From the NCBI RefSeq assembly GCF_001435505.1, contig NZ_AZDO01000003.1, positions 1 through 64,000 of the forward strand: a stretch of DNA of 64,000 nucleotides. Direction: 5' to 3'. This document shows positions 63,173 through 64,000 of the stretch, piece by piece; positions within the stretch are counted from its first letter, which is position 1, and each line of letters begins with the position of its first letter. The notes below the pieces were generated by a model, which was not told where the DNA came from, searched no databases, and saw only the letters and a program-made list of their open reading frames with translations. The position numbers and the translations under genes are program-made. This stretch comes from Companilactobacillus futsaii JCM 17355. Its GTDB lineage: Bacteria > Bacillota > Bacilli > Lactobacillales > Lactobacillaceae.

Positions 63173-63615
63173 TAGTCAGCATCTCCTTCGTCAACGTATT
63201 TTTTGTAATCTGAATAACCTTTTTGATCCATTTCATCATAAGGAATGAATTTTAAGGCAGCTGAGTTGATACAATATCTTAAGCCACCCAATTCTTCTGG
63301 CCCATCAGTAAAGACGTGGCCCAAATGAGAGTCTGCCGATTCACTTCTAACCTCAGTTCTTTCACGACTTAATCTTGTATCACGCTTTTGCTTAAGTTTA
63401 GCAATTGGTTCACTAAATGATGGCCAGCCGCAACCAGCATCGTACTTCTTAGCTGAAGAAAATAATGGTTCACCACTAGTAATATCAACATAGATACCCT
63501 TTTTGCAGAAATCATCGTACTTTCCACTAAAAGGACTTTCTGTGGCAGCATGTTGAGTTACTTGATACTCCTCATCATTTAAGTCAGTTAAATCCTTCTT
63601 GTATTCTTTTGACAT
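63172..63615 (-). CDS. msrB: Peptide methionine sulfoxide reductase MsrB
   Basis: 147 residues. [20 protein letters not shown] at the start, [33 protein letters not shown] and [14 protein letters not shown] are the SelR-domain motifs, with the catalytic Cys in RYCINS. The CxxC pairs of zinc-containing MsrB are not present. It reduces the R-epimer and complements MsrA. It is first of the msrB-msrA pair. AGGAGTG precedes the ATG. Confidence 0.95.
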   Translation of the reverse strand: MSKEYKKDLTDLNDEEYQVTQHAATESPFSGKYDDFCKKGIYVDITSGEPLFSSAKKYDAGCGWPSFSEPIAKLKQKRDTRLSRERTEVRSESADSHLGHVFTDGPEELGGLRYCINSAALKFIPYDEMDQKGYSDYKKYVDEGDAD

Positions 63616-63808
63616 AAAATCACTCCTTCTGAATTTATATTAACTAGTATAAACTTTTCGAATATTAATTCCACCACTCTGCTCACAAACTTACAGTATC
63701 AAGTGATAGCCATGCTCAATTGTGCACAATTTAAATCGTTTTCTAATTTAAATTTAATTTAAATGATTTCATTAAATACCTAGTTTTTTTGGTTGATGAT
63801 AATATTCC
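63616..63808. other. AT-rich intergenic stretch
   Basis: No gene is visible. It should hold the msrB promoter (a TATACT -10 lies at about 63647-63652 on the minus strand, with a weak -35), and it contains several TTTAAAT repeats between about 63729 and 63765. Confidence 0.5.
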
Positions 63809-63970
63809 GTCCTCCATAGCAAAGAAAATTTGGCTGGAACGATGTGGACGCGACTTGGAGCCTTTGCTAAGACCAAAATCGGGCAAAGTCTTCAAGCTCG
63901 GTCTTTCACTAGGCAATAAATTGCCAAGAGAAATTTCACATCTGAGCCAATTTTCTTTGCCATTCTGGAC
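63809..63970. repeat. 162-bp palindromic element with terminal inverted repeats (MITE- or RNA-like)
   Basis: The left end (63809-63835) and right end (63945-63970) are imperfect inverted repeats beginning GTCC and sharing GCAAAGAAAATT and GGCT. Inside, AAGACC (63869-63874) pairs with GGTCTT (63900-63905), and GGCAAT-AA-ATTGCC (63912-63925) forms a perfect hairpin. Base composition is richer in GC than the surrounding intergenic DNA. A 62-codon frame across it looks accidental. It could be a small non-autonomous transposable element or a structured RNA. No target-site duplication could be fixed. Confidence 0.6.
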
Positions 63971-64000
63971 TGGATAGTGGCTCTAATTTTAATATCAAAA

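Noticed and set aside
63789-63977. 62-codon plus-strand frame at the right end
   Set aside because: It runs straight through the palindromic element, has no ribosome site and resembles no protein; the inverted repeats explain the sequence.

Overview
This 64 kb window is a stretch of AT-rich Gram-positive chromosome. It looks like a member of the Lactobacillaceae and most resembles the Companilactobacillus (alimentarius/farciminis) group. That placement is an inference from the mevalonate operon (mvaK1-mvaD-mvaK2-fni), rexA/rexB-type AddAB, a secreted CAP protein with a lactobacillar S-layer-type tail, EbsA- and LBP_cg2779-like small proteins, and gene orders typical of lactobacilli. No phage, insertion sequence, rRNA, tRNA or CRISPR array was seen. 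Most genes are housekeeping genes in short operons separated by clear hairpin terminators.

Layout. 0-7.5 kb: a class-II UvrA paralogue divergent from a MerR/GyrI-type regulator, a secreted CAP/SLAP protein, DegV and RqcH. 7.5-15.2 kb: pyrR followed by a CarA/CarB-like pair that has lost its catalytic residues, then rluD, lspA, fhs and an EbsA-like gene. 15.2-25.6 kb: RNase HI-like, lplA, corA, an rlmL-like methyltransferase, the RNase P RNA, gpsB, ypsA, recU-pbp1A, nth-dnaD and ypmB. 25.6-35.6 kb: dinG, addA and addB. 35.7-39.7 kb: the lower mevalonate pathway to IPP/DMAPP. 39.7-49.7 kb: rsmF-like, two unassigned genes, lepB, a small HTH-like protein, a DUF2075 P-loop protein, a tautomerase, pepT, nif3-like, trmK and cfa. 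49.8-59.8 kb: the macromolecular-synthesis cluster read on the minus strand (rpsU, phoH-ybeY, era-recO, glyine T-box-glyQS, dnaG-rpoD). 59.8-64 kb: a PPDK-regulatory-type protein, nfo, yitT, msrB-msrA and a compact palindromic element.

How the genes work together. recU, addAB, dinG, nth, recO and nfo form a strong DNA-repair theme. Nth, AddB and DinG all lack the iron-sulfur cysteines known from better-studied relatives. The mevalonate operon supplies isoprenoid precursors. GpsB, Pbp1A, RecU and YpsA form the conserved cell-wall/chromosome neighbourhood.

Most unusual observation. The pyrR-linked carbamoyl-phosphate-synthase-like pair is intact as open reading frames, but the glutaminase has Gly and Glu in place of its nucleophile Cys and catalytic His. 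The large subunit has lost its ATP-grasp glycine loop, much of the second ATP-grasp half and the allosteric domain. It may be a non-catalytic module with an undescribed role. Other points worth checking are a 19-bp-spacer MerR promoter in front of the UvrA2 gene, terminator hairpins inside the pyrR and dnaG leaders, non-ATG starts through the mevalonate operon, and a 162-bp element with terminal inverted repeats at the right end.
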